In this document: in pieces, positions 10,543 to 20,009 of the stretch
How the letters are laid out: each line of letters opens with the position of its first letter
How positions within the stretch are numbered: the first letter of the stretch is position 1
Assembly (NCBI GenBank): GCA_947561395.2
Contig: OX387190.1
Coordinates: 12,518,858 to 12,582,857 of the forward strand
DNA length: 64,000 nucleotides
Direction of reading: 5' to 3'
Source of the DNA: Buxus sempervirens
Lineage: Eukaryota > Streptophyta > Magnoliopsida > Buxales > Buxaceae
Position numbers and translations under genes: made by a program
The notes under the pieces: generated by a model
The model's database searches: none
What the model was told of the DNA's origin: nothing
What the model saw: only the letters and a program-made list of their open reading frames with translations

Positions 10543-12946
10543 TGTAACACCCAAAACCCGTGTCAATGAAAAACCGACCTTGACCCGAATCCGGTTCATC
10601 ACTGTAGCAACCCGAATTCAACCCAACAACTGAATTCGAGATGCTACTGGCCCATATCAAATAATAATCAATAAATAACCAGACTGAAAAGTTAAATAAT
10701 CCTTTATTCAATATGTATCAGAGTGCGGAAAAAATTATGGTGCGGAAGTATAGCCTAACATCATCATAAAATAAATAATCCAATCCAAGTCAACAAATTC
10801 AAGTCTGGTGTAAAAAGGTACTAAACTCTCAATCTCTCAGATACATCAAAATCAAATATAAAAGGATAAACTATCAAATACTCCATAAAAATATCATATG
10901 TCCTCAACCTCAAATCAATTTGGGTAGAAATAATCCTCTGAAGAATAGCCCACAAGATCACTCTAGAAATCACCACTATGATCCCCTCTCGCGTATCAGT
11001 TGAAAAATAACATAAGGAAGTAGGGTGAGATACGAATATCCCAGTAGACAACACATGCATGCTATAAACAGCTCATAATCAATAAAATAGATTTTATGCA
11101 CGTATAAGCAGTCTCGAGTAAACAAGCTTGTATAAACATTCATCTCGTTCATGGAATACAAATCAGCATGTAAAACAGTTTAGTATTTGAGAACAAATAA
11201 AGTATATCAAGATCATGATTAATAAATCAATAATAGAATTCAATATAAGTCCGGGATGTACTAAACAGTCACATCCAACCATAGAATCCAATACATGCAT
11301 CCCGCATGTGAACAACATCAGAAATAAGTGTTTGTGATCTCAGTATCATTGTAGGACTCACAAAGAAAGATACACGTTTGAGATGACTCTCAACCATATG
11401 CTATACCACCGTGCGGCTTATGGGCGACGCTACTAATAATACTCAAACTCGTGAAGATCACCTTAGATAAAAGCTGTAGTCATCGACTTATTGCACACGA
11501 ACTCAACCGAGTTGGCAAGTACCACCAGCATGCAGCACCAGAATCAATACATGGAGATGGTCGCTTATCCACATGTACAGGGAATCATCAGCGGAGCACC
11601 GGGGTGTCCCTCCAAACATAGGATCCTCCAGAGCAAACCAACTTGCAAAGGAAGCGCGTTCGCAACAAGGAGTATCCCAAACCAAATGAAATATCCCTTA
11701 GCTATCTAGCCAAAACTATGGATCCATAACAAGCTATGCCCACTAGACACCAACAATCCCTAAGGACTCAATTTACTGTAAGTAATAGTGCCTAGCGAAA
11801 TATAATGGTTATATATACAATTTCCTTCCTTATTGGGTTAACTGTATTAAAAATATGATCTGGAAATCCTGTATATCACACTCTAGTTACAAGTAGAAAT
11901 TTACATGCCACTTAATTAATTATCTCAAGTTTACAAGTTCAGTTCTTTCAAAACTTGGGTTTCTCACAATTTACAAAGCTTGGCTACTAATTACCCTAAA
12001 TACCTTCCTATTTTTATTCTTTTGTAAAACATGGAATTGGTAATTTATTTTGGTCTTAAAACAACTTAATTAAAGGTTAAAATTGATTAAAAATAGTTTA
12101 GAATTGAATCAGGGTTTGAAAATACGAAATTCTGCATTTTCTGCACAAAGCGCTCAGGATCACCTGGGATCGCTCAGGCGGTCTAGGGTAGGCGGTAGTT
12201 CAAAATCGGTCACCGACGATAAGTCATCAAGCGGTCTCGGGCGGTCTGTTTTTTTCAACGAGCGCCTGGGAGCGCCGAGGATCGCTGAGCACAGTAAGCT
12301 CGACGGTCTCCCAAAAACGAACAGAAAGTGTTTCAAAACTTTCTTTTTCACGTCCAAGATCATTCTAACATACTTATAATATTGTTATCAAACTAAATAC
12401 ATGATTATATAAAACAAAAACATGCAATAGAGATTAATCAATCGTGAAACACAAATCCAACGTAAAAACCGGTGTTGCCTACCTCTATGCGACTGTTCTC
12501 CTCTTCTGAACAGCGACGAACACAATCCCAAGCAACGTTTAGAAGACCAAGAATCAACACCACACTCTCCCTCTTTTCTTCCTCTCTTCTCCTCCTTGTC
12601 GGCCTCGATTTCGGTCGCTCACAGTCGTGAGTTCTCTTACAGCTGTTGAATACGAGCAAGTATGTCAACCGTATGTCTCTAGGGTATTAAACTTGTTTAT
12701 ATACTCCCGTATCCCACGCAACACATGTGTATCAAACTCCACACATTGTCCAATCAAAACACAGCTTATTTAAAATATCACCCTTACCTTGATATTTCTT
12801 GATCAGACGGTCGGATCTGAGCCCAACTCTGGATCTCCACTAATTATAATATCACCTACATTAATACAATATTTCTATCAATTATAATCCTCAGGAATAT
12901 TAATTATTAATTTACTTATATATTTAGGAAAATTCGGGGTCTTACA
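10543..12946 (-). repeat. 3' LTR of the gypsy element
   Basis: 2404 bp, TG...CA. In minus sense it starts TGTAAGACCCCGAATTTT and ends GGGTGTTACA. It contains a TATA box (TATATAAA, about 12696-12703), a GT-type donor-like site (AGAG|GTAGGC near 12482), a GAGCGC-rich module (12150-12310), a block shared with S3 and S5 (about 11500-11710) and the stem-loop (11026-11043). Compared with the 5' LTR it lacks a terminal duplication of about 60 bp. Confidence 0.96.
11026..11043 (-). other. LTR stem-loop with TTCG loop (gypsy 3' LTR)
   Basis: On the minus strand the sequence reads TGGGATA-TTCG-TATCTCA: a 7-bp stem with one G-U type pair and a TTCG loop. The equivalent in the 5' LTR at 20553-20570 has one further change in the stem. 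Confidence 0.6.
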
Positions 12947-12958
12947 TCCTCCCCTCCT
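12947..12958 (-). promoter_or_regulatory. Polypurine tract of the gypsy element
   Basis: On the minus strand AGGAGGGGAGGA directly abuts the start of the 3' LTR. This is where plus-strand DNA synthesis is primed in LTR retrotransposons. Confidence 0.9.
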
Positions 12959-12976
12959 AAAAAACAAATTTCGTCC

Positions 12977-13420
12977 TCAAAATTTACCTTGCAACACTGG
13001 AAATAGATGTGGATACTTCCTCTGCATTTCCGACTCCAACTCCCAAGTGGCTTCCTCAACCATGTGATTTTGCCATAGCACTTTCACAAGTGGAATCACC
13101 TTAGTACGTAGAACTTGCTCTCGCCTGTCCAAGATCTCAACTGGATGTTTCTTATAGGTCAAGTCCCCTCGCACTACCAATGGCTTATGCTGAATGATAT
13201 GAGTAGGGTCATGCACGTACTTCCTCAACATAGAAACATGGAATACATCATGAACTCCTTCCAGCTAAGTAGGCAATGCCAATTTGTATGCCACTGGTCC
13301 CACTATATCCTTGATCTCAAATGGACCTATATATCTCGGAGCTAACTTGCCTTTCTTTCCAAATCTCTTAATCCCACAAGATGGAGATATCTTCAGAAAT
13401 ATCGAATCACCAATCTCGAC
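12977..13420 (-). pseudogene. Integrase C-terminus with chromodomain (gypsy)
   Basis: The frame ending at 12977 (start shown at 13231) encodes the tail of pol: HDVFHVSMLRKY-type motif, then VEILDRREQ...KVLWQNHMVEEATWE, the plant chromovirus chromodomain pattern (aromatic cage region and WE/ATWE). The segment just upstream (about 13250-13420) encodes the GPFEI...GPVAYKLALP integrase-tail motif in the same sense but is separated by a stop. Chromodomains target integration to marked chromatin. It is broken relative to the rest of pol. Confidence 0.9.
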
Positions 13421-13465
13421 ATGCAAATCTCTCCTTCTAGTGTTTGCATAGCTCTTTTGACGACT

Positions 13466-14458
13466 CTAGGCTGTAAGCATATTCTGCATAATCTGATTAA
13501 TCTTTTCAATACTGTCTTGTACAATCTGCGGCCCAATAAGTTGTCTTTCTTCAACTTCCACCCAGCACACTGGGGATCTACACGCTCTGCCATAAAGCGC
13601 CTCAAATTGTGCCATCTGAATACTCGCCTGATAGCTATTATTATAAGCAAACTCCACCAATGGTAGGTGCTGATTCCAACTGCCTCCCTAATCCATAATA
13701 CAATACCTCAGCATATCTTCCAACGTCTGAATGGTACGCTCAAACTGTCCATCTGTCTGAGGATGATAGCTGGTGCTGAAACTAAGCTTCATGCCCAAGG
13801 CTGCCTGAAATGCAAGCCAAAAGGGTGACGTGAATCGTGCATTTCTGTCAGACACTATGGAAACTGGCACTCCATGAAGTCTCACTATCTCCTTGACATA
13901 CAATTCAGCTAAAGACTTTAACTGTTGTGTAGTGCTAATAGGCAAGAAATGTGCTGACTTAGTCAGTCTATCAACAATAACTCAAATAGCATCCTCCTTC
14001 GTTGTCAAAGGCAATCCAGACACAAAATCCATGGTCACATGTTCCCACTTCCATTCCGGAATAGGTAGTGACTGAAGTAGCCCAGGTGGCTTACGATGTT
14101 CAGCCTTCACTTGCTGACATGTCAAACACTTAGCCACATACTCTGCAATCTCCCTCTTCATTCCTGACCACCAATAGATCTCCTTCAGGTTCTTGTACAT
14201 CTTTGTACTTCCTGGATGCACTACATATTTCGATCTGTGTCCCTCAGTCAATATCTTCTCCTTAATCTCCTCATCAACCGGAACACAAATACGGCCTCTA
14301 AACCTTAGTAGCCCATCTCTATCTGAAAAATCTACAGCAACCTCAGATCCTTTGCTAATCAACTCTCTGGTCTGATTCAACTGTGGGTCAGTCAACTGTC
14401 TCTCCCAAATCAACTGTACCAAATCTGGCTCTATCTGAACGCGAGCAACTCTAATCAC
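13466..14458 (-). pseudogene. Integrase, zinc finger and catalytic core (gypsy)
   Basis: The frame 14458-13982 has the H-H-C-C zinc motif (EGHRSKYVVHPG...KCLTCQQVKAEH) and the first catalytic Asp (VTMDFVSGLP). A TGA where Trp is usual ends it at about 13982. The core continues with [12 protein letters not shown], the second catalytic region ([10 protein letters not shown]) and [21 protein letters not shown] with the catalytic Glu. A further shifted frame (13660-13466) carries LVEFAYNNSYQASI..APFEALYGR-like sequence. Three interrupted frames cover one normal integrase. Confidence 0.93.
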
Positions 14459-14479
14459 TTCGTCATATGGTAAGCTGAA

Positions 14480-15868
14480 CTATCCCTGCCAATCTCTAAC
14501 TGAATCCACCAATCTACACTGATTCATCATAAAGGCTGCTAAAGTAGCTACCTGGTCATCAACTGCATTCTTTCTACTCAAGGCATCTGCCGCTACATTT
14601 GTTTTACCTGGATGGTATTGCAAAGTAAACTTTAAGTCTTTAAGTAGATCCATCCACCTACGCTGCCTCATGTTCAAGTCTCTTTGAGAAAACAAGTATC
14701 GCAAACTCTTATGAGCAGAGAAAATCTCGAACTCTACTCCATAAAGGTAATGCCTCCATAGCTTCAGTGCAAAGACTATGGCTGCTAACTCCAAGTCATG
14801 AGTAGGGTAGTTCTTCTCATGTGGTCTCAACAATCTCAAGGCATAAGTTATAACTCTGCCTTGCTGCATCAAAACACATCCCAAACTAATCCTAGAAGCA
14901 TCACAATACATTGCAAACGCTTCATCCATGGATGGCACAATCAACACTAGGGTAGTAGTCAACCTTTGCTTCAACTCTTGAAAGCTCTGCTCACACTTCT
15001 CATCCCACTGGAATTTCACTGCCTTCTTGATTAAGTTAGACAAAGGTGCAGCTATACGAGAAAATCCTGCGATGAATCTCCTATAGTACCCTACCATACC
15101 AAGGAAACTCCTGACCTCTGTCACTGTAGTGAGTCTAGGCCAATCCACCACTGCCTTAACCTTCTCAGGGTCCACAGATATACCCTCACCTGAGATAACA
15201 TGACCTAAGAATGAAATCTGTCTCATCCAAAACTGACACTTGCTAAATTTTCCATACAGCCTGTGGTCTCTCAAAGTATGCAATACTACCTTCAAATGCC
15301 CAACATGTGCCTCTCTGGTCTTAGAGTATACCAAGATGTCATCAATAAACACCACTACGAAACTGTCCAAGTATGCATGGAAAATCCTGTTCATGAGATC
15401 CATGAAAATATCTGGGGCATTGGTCAGCCCAAAAGGCATAACCAGGAACTCATAATGCCCATAGCGTGTACGGAAAGCTGTCTTCTCAACATCCTCCTCT
15501 ACTACCCTCAACTGATGGTAGCCCGACCTTAAATCAATCTTGGAAAACCAAGATGCACCTCCTAATTGGTCAAACAAGTCATCAATCCTAGGCAACGGAT
15601 ACTTGTTCTTCACTGTCACTTGATTCAGTTGCCTATAATCAATACACATCCTCGTACTACCATCCTTCTTCTGCACAAACAGAACTGGTGTGCCCCATGG
15701 CAACACACTTGGCCTAATAAAACCCTTCTCTAGCAGTTCATCTATTTGCTTATTCAACTCCTCCTGTTCAGGTTTCGCAAGTCTATAGGGTGGTTTCGAA
15801 ACTGGATCTGTACCAAGCATCAACTGAATCCTGAACTCAATATCTCGAGCAGGTGGTAATCCAAGCAA
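14480..15868 (-). pseudogene. Reverse transcriptase and RNase H (gypsy), 462 codons open
   Basis: This is the longest intact frame of the element. RT motifs are [29 protein letters not shown] (residues 75-82), [15 protein letters not shown] and the catalytic FIDD (174-177). RNase H follows with YCDAS (321-325), [21 protein letters not shown] sequence and ADALSRK near the end. The usual TDHKSL Asp is replaced (FSAHKSL, residues 383-389), which should impair RNase H. The true polyprotein has no start here: the first Met is internal, and the frame joins the protease frame through a frameshift near 15930. Confidence 0.95.
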
Positions 15869-15900
15869 CTCCTCTGGAAATACATCAGCAAAATCCTGAA

Positions 15901-16296
15901 CTACCGGTACATCGGAGATGACAGAGTGTCACTCCCAAACTCCTCTACCACTACAGATGCTACCAGACCAATACGTGATTTCAACCCCTCACATCTGAAA
16001 CAATGGGTGGTCTGATATGGCCCTCTGACTGTAATAGTTCCAGCATGACAATCTAATGTGACGTGATGTCTAAATAGCCAATCCATCCCCAATATCACAT
16101 CAAAACTTCCAATCTCCAAGGCAATCAAATCACCAGGCAATTTCAATCTTCCCAATCTAATCATACAGTCTCTATAAACGGACTCAACTCTAGTGGACTC
16201 TCCCAATAGTGTGTGCACAGTCAAAACAGCATCCAAATCAATAGGTGACAATCCAATCCATCGTGTACAACCAGGCGATATAAAAGAATGCGAAGC
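15901..16296 (-). pseudogene. Aspartic protease, C-terminal part (gypsy)
   Basis: The frame begins with SHSFIS immediately after the S0 insertion and continues through VILGMDWL, the conserved plant gypsy protease motif, to a stop at about 15900. The D-S-G-A part of the active site lies on the other side of S0 (18618-18640). A frameshift separates it from the RT frame. Confidence 0.92.
16292..16296. repeat. Target duplication of S0 (GAAGC; right copy AAAGC)
   Basis: GAAGC at 16292-16296 and AAAGC at 18618-18622 flank the TG...CA ends of S0, with one mismatch. Confidence 0.8.
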
Positions 16297-16518
16297 TGTA
16301 ACGCCCCAGATCCGAGTCACATAGAAAACCCGTGACTCATATCCAGAGGTTACTATAATTAACAGGATCGCACTACCAGAGTAAAGAAAAACATGAAGCT
16401 AAAATTTTTGCGAAACAGAGTGCGCTAAATAACCCCAACATGATAACTCACATGGCCCCGTACATAACCCGCAAGTACCGGCTCCCCAATGCATCTGAAA
16501 CAAACAATAACGAAGGAA

Positions 16519-16536
16519 TGAGATACGAATATCTCA
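16519..16536 (-). other. LTR stem-loop, perfect 7-bp stem with TTCG loop (S0)
   Basis: TGAGATA-TTCG-TATCTCA on the minus strand. It lies about 25 bp before an acceptor-like TTTCAG. Confidence 0.7.
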
Positions 16537-16792
16537 GCGAGTGACACATGCATGCTCAAATACAATTTACCATTTGTAAAATATGAATCGGATAACCACT
16601 CGGGCAAGTAAGCACGGCTTAGGTGAAACTGATAAGAGAAAACCCTAATGTTACCACAATCCATTAATATATATATATATATGCCAAAATCGAATATCAA
16701 AGAACTCCCACCATGGTCAATGTTATGCAATTATTTGATTGGTTAATCCACATGCCAGAGCTGCCTTCACACCTCCATGTATACAGTTCCGG

Positions 16793-16910
16793 CCCACTCA
16801 GGGTTTCGGATACTCTGAAATGACAGCCTACTCAGGGTTTCGTCATCCAGTGCCGGCCTACTCCGGGTATTGGCACTGACAACCGGGACTACTCAGGGTA
16901 TCTGGATGCT
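16793..16910. repeat. Minisatellite CTACTCAGGGTWTC in S0
   Basis: Four imperfect copies of CYACTCMGGGTWTYG spaced about 30-40 bp apart. Confidence 0.7.
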
Positions 16911-17055
16911 CTACACTGGTAGTGGCAACACTTCATGGCCATGCCATTTCCCCAATACAACAAAGGCATCACATTTCTAAGCTTAGATTCTGGATTTAGG
17001 ATAAACTAAATCAAAACCGATAAATCGCTGATAAAACACCGCATTCAGTATGCAC

Positions 17056-17150
17056 ATCACAAGTTGTTCCAACCAGAACAGAAACTCACAAGTGTTCCAA
17101 CCAGAACAGAAACTCACAAGTGTTCCAACCAGAACATCAAATCACAAGAA
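17056..17150. repeat. 27-bp direct repeats in S0
   Basis: Three copies of a unit with CACAAGTGTTCCAACCAGAA. Confidence 0.85.
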
Positions 17151-17371
17151 ATCAAGTAAATAATCTTTGCAACTCAATTCAAAACTTGCCATCAAAATAG
17201 GGTTTAATAAATCTAATCAAGTACCGAACAGTGTATAATTCAAGAGAACTAAAATAAAGCCCCAGTGTTTTGATATCCCGAACATCCTCGAATTATTTCC
17301 CAACATCTACTTCATAAGCCTTTACAAAACCTAGGATCTATCTTCAATGTTCTCATAAGCAAATTTTTATC

Positions 17372-17475
17372 GCTAATGTCGTAAACAAATATTTTGGTAA
17401 GTGGTCGAAGACCCTCTAGCATCGCTAATGTCGTAAACAAATATTTTGGTAAGTGGTCGAAGACCCTCTAGCATC
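17372..17475. repeat. Perfect 52-bp tandem duplication in S0
   Basis: 17372-17423 and 17424-17475 are identical in every base. The duplication is therefore recent relative to the surrounding LTR. Confidence 0.95.
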
Positions 17476-17519
17476 CAAAACCCCTTTGTTTTACTAAATT
17501 ATGGGATTCGGCAAGAAAA

Positions 17520-17790
17520 CGAACTGGGCGCTCACTTCCTGAAGTGGGCGCCAAGTAAGCGCCAAGTGAGCGGTGCTGGATTCATAAAAATAAGGTTGGC
17601 GCTCACTCGTGGATGAGTGGGTGCGAGCTCGGCGCCAAATGGGCGCGAGCTCGGCGCCAAATGGGCGCGAGAAGGGCGCGAGAATTTTAAGTGGGCGTGA
17701 GCTGAGCGCTGAGTGGGCGCTAGCTCGGCGCCGAGTCAAACTTTCTGGGCGCCTACTTCCCGAAGTGGGCGCCAAGTGGGCGGTGACCCA
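17520..17790. repeat. GGCGC-rich hairpin module of S0
   Basis: Tandem GTGGGCGC, GAGCTCGGCGCC and AATGGGCGCG words form many inverted pairs. It is the S0 counterpart of the GCGCTC/GAGCGC modules in the other gypsy-type LTRs. Confidence 0.75.
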
Positions 17791-18554
17791 CTGCGATTTT
17801 CAGTTCTCTGTTAATCCCAGAACTCCAACTCTGGCTGAATTTTTCCGGTCTGTAACTACTTATCTAGTCTCCCAATACTCCCAGGACACATTCAAACCTA
17901 TTTTGGATTTAATCTAACATAATTTCCAATTATCCCCAAATCATTGTACCCAGAAAACCCTTCGGACTGCCTTTGCCCAGAAACATAGATAACAATTCAT
18001 TCAATAACCATGCATACATTCAAACCAAATACACGAATAAACTAAACCAGGTTTTAAAACAGTGCCACTCACCTGGTATTGGGGATCTTCTTCAAGTTTC
18101 CAAGCATTTTCGATGAACTCCATTCGAGTCCCAAGCTTCGGCCGCCGCCCTAATTTCGGAACAGGAACTTTTCCCAATCTCTTCGTTTTCTCTCCAAATA
18201 TTTTTACATTGATTATCTATTTATAGGCATCACTAGGGTTTAACTTGACTCACCCTAATTAACCCTTGGAATACCCTTTCTACCCCTTATTTTACTAGAC
18301 TGAACCCGGATTACTTATTTGCTAGCTCCCTATCTACTACCATACTTTGAAGTTCGTAAATAATTTCTTAATAATATTCTACCCCATTTCCTTTGCCACC
18401 AATGACCACAATCTCTAGCAATAATTTAAATGTTGATTAGACCTGTAAGAATTCCGAAGTCAAGTTTCCTGTATATATACTTTATTTTGTCTTGTATTAT
18501 TTTCTATTATCATTATTATCATATATATATATATACAATCTCAAAATTTGCTAC

Positions 18555-18592
<38 letters not shown>

Positions 18593-18593
18593 T
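18555..18593. repeat. (ATT)n microsatellite in S0
   Basis: About twelve uninterrupted TTA units near the LTR start (minus sense). Confidence 0.95.
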
Positions 18594-18617
18594 TCTACTC
18601 AAAACTGGGGTTTTACA

Positions 18618-19885
18618 AAAGCACCAGAATCAAATAGAACACATGCTGATCTACCACAGATGAAAAGAATACCTCCGATCAGTTCAGGTTCCTCATGATC
18701 AGCCTTGATCTCCTCTACATGCTCAGGCTCACGCTCCTCCTCATATGCCTCTACAGCAAATGCTCTAGCCTGCTGCGGCTGCGGAACAGGTACTGTCTAC
18801 CTCTGTCCTCCTCTCTGAGCTGCTCCTCAGCCCTGGGGTCTCTGTCCCACGTGTGCTCTCTGAGCCGGCTGCTGAAATTGCGGCCTCTGTGGTGCGGCGG
18901 GTGTAGGTGCGGGTAATAGTTTGGCCGTGCACTGCCAACGACTGATAGCTCGTAGGAAATCTACAATCTTTTATCATATGGCCTGCCTGACCACACCTGT
19001 AGCAAGTACCCGAAGCTATAACACATGGACCCGGTACATGATACCTGCCACATCTGACACATCCCCTCTGAGCTGGCCTGTGCTGATCTCCAGAAGACTC
19101 TCCTCTAGTCCAATCTCTTGGCCTCTTGCCCCCACTAAAGAAACCTCGCTGCTCAGCTAGTCTCATCTGCTGTCTAGCCCTGCTCTGGCTAACTCTAGTC
19201 TCAAGATCACTCTCAGCCCGAGTAGCTCGACGTACAATATCCTTAAGCTCGGTGCACATGAATACCGTCAGCATACTCCATATCTCAGACCTTGCTCAAA
19301 ATGCGACGTCAGTCTCCTCTCATCCTGAGTCATATGGGGTGCAAAACGAGACAAAGCTGCAAATCTAGCCTCATACTGTGCCACTGTCTGGCTCCCCTGG
19401 GTGATGTCCATGAATTCCCGTTCTTTCTTAAGTCGAACCTCCTCAGAGAAATACTACTCATAGAATATCTCAAGGAATCCATCCCATGTCATAAAAGTAG
19501 CTTGAGGGTCCTGCCTCTTCCTAGCTGTCCACCAGTGCACTGCCTCGCCCTCGAACAAGAATGCTACCAGTCTCACTCTCCTATCCAATGGGCATCCCAT
19601 GGTATCGAATATCCACTCCACTCGCATGAGCCATCGCTATGCCTCCATCGGATCTGGTCGTCTACTAAAAATAGGCGGATCCAACTTCCTGAACTGCTCT
19701 AAGTCTCGAGCGGTCTGAATCTCTCCCTCCTGTCAAGGACTATTCCTATGTCCATGATCACCATTCCCATTCATATTCTGACTCATTCTTTCCTCCCGTT
19801 CCTTGGCAAGAAGGTCTGCAAAAATACCAACAGCAACCCACACATCAGTAGTATCAGCACGTGCACATCTCCCTCTACCAGCCAT
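18618..19885 (-). pseudogene. Gag and start of protease (gypsy)
   Basis: A plausible gag start is the ATG at 19885 (MAGRGRCARADTTDVWVAVG), the first after the primer site. The reading frame is stopped by TGA after 50 codons and again after MEA, then resumes with RLVAFLFEGEAVHWW, ARFAALSRFAP and related gag core motifs in pieces. The longest open piece, 19274-18765, has the zinc knuckle CYRCGQAGHMIKDC preceded by a Cys-rich half repeat. A shifted frame at 18720-18618 leads into CVLFDSGA, the protease active site, cut by S0. Confidence 0.9.
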
Positions 19886-19994
19886 CTGCAAAATACAAAT
19901 TCCATTTGTTAGAATCCATTACTTCTAGGGGTTCTAGCTAGCGTACTCATAATCCCATTCCCCTAAGGCTGGCTATCTAAGGTTAGGACCATTT

Positions 19995-20005
19995 CTCTGA
20001 TACCA
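19995..20005 (-). promoter_or_regulatory. Primer binding site, initiator-Met tRNA type
   Basis: On the minus strand TGGTATCAGAG lies 4 nt after the 5' LTR end. It is complementary to the 3' end of initiator Met tRNA, the usual primer of plant gypsy and copia elements. Confidence 0.93.
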
Positions 20006-20009
20006 TCTC

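Larger units (their letters stand above)
16297..18617 (-). mobile_element. S0: solo LTR inside the gypsy protease
   Basis: 2321 bp, starting TGTAACGCCCC and ending GGGGTTTTACA on the plus strand (minus-orientation LTR). It contains a TATA box (TATAAATA, 18217-18224), a GT donor-like site (CCAG|GTGAGT, 18072), GGCGC-rich repeats (17520-17790), a perfect 52-bp tandem duplication (17372-17475), triplicated 27-bp units (about 17056-17150), a CTACTCAGGG minisatellite (16793-16910), the stem-loop (16519-16536) and an acceptor-like TTTCAG (ends 16495). There is no internal region, so it is a recombined solo LTR. It splits the D-S-G-A|S codons of the protease. Confidence 0.92.

Noticed and set aside
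14193..14375. Plus-strand ORFs across 13100-15900 and 18690-19700
   Set aside because: They are antisense shadows of the gypsy integrase, RT and gag frames.
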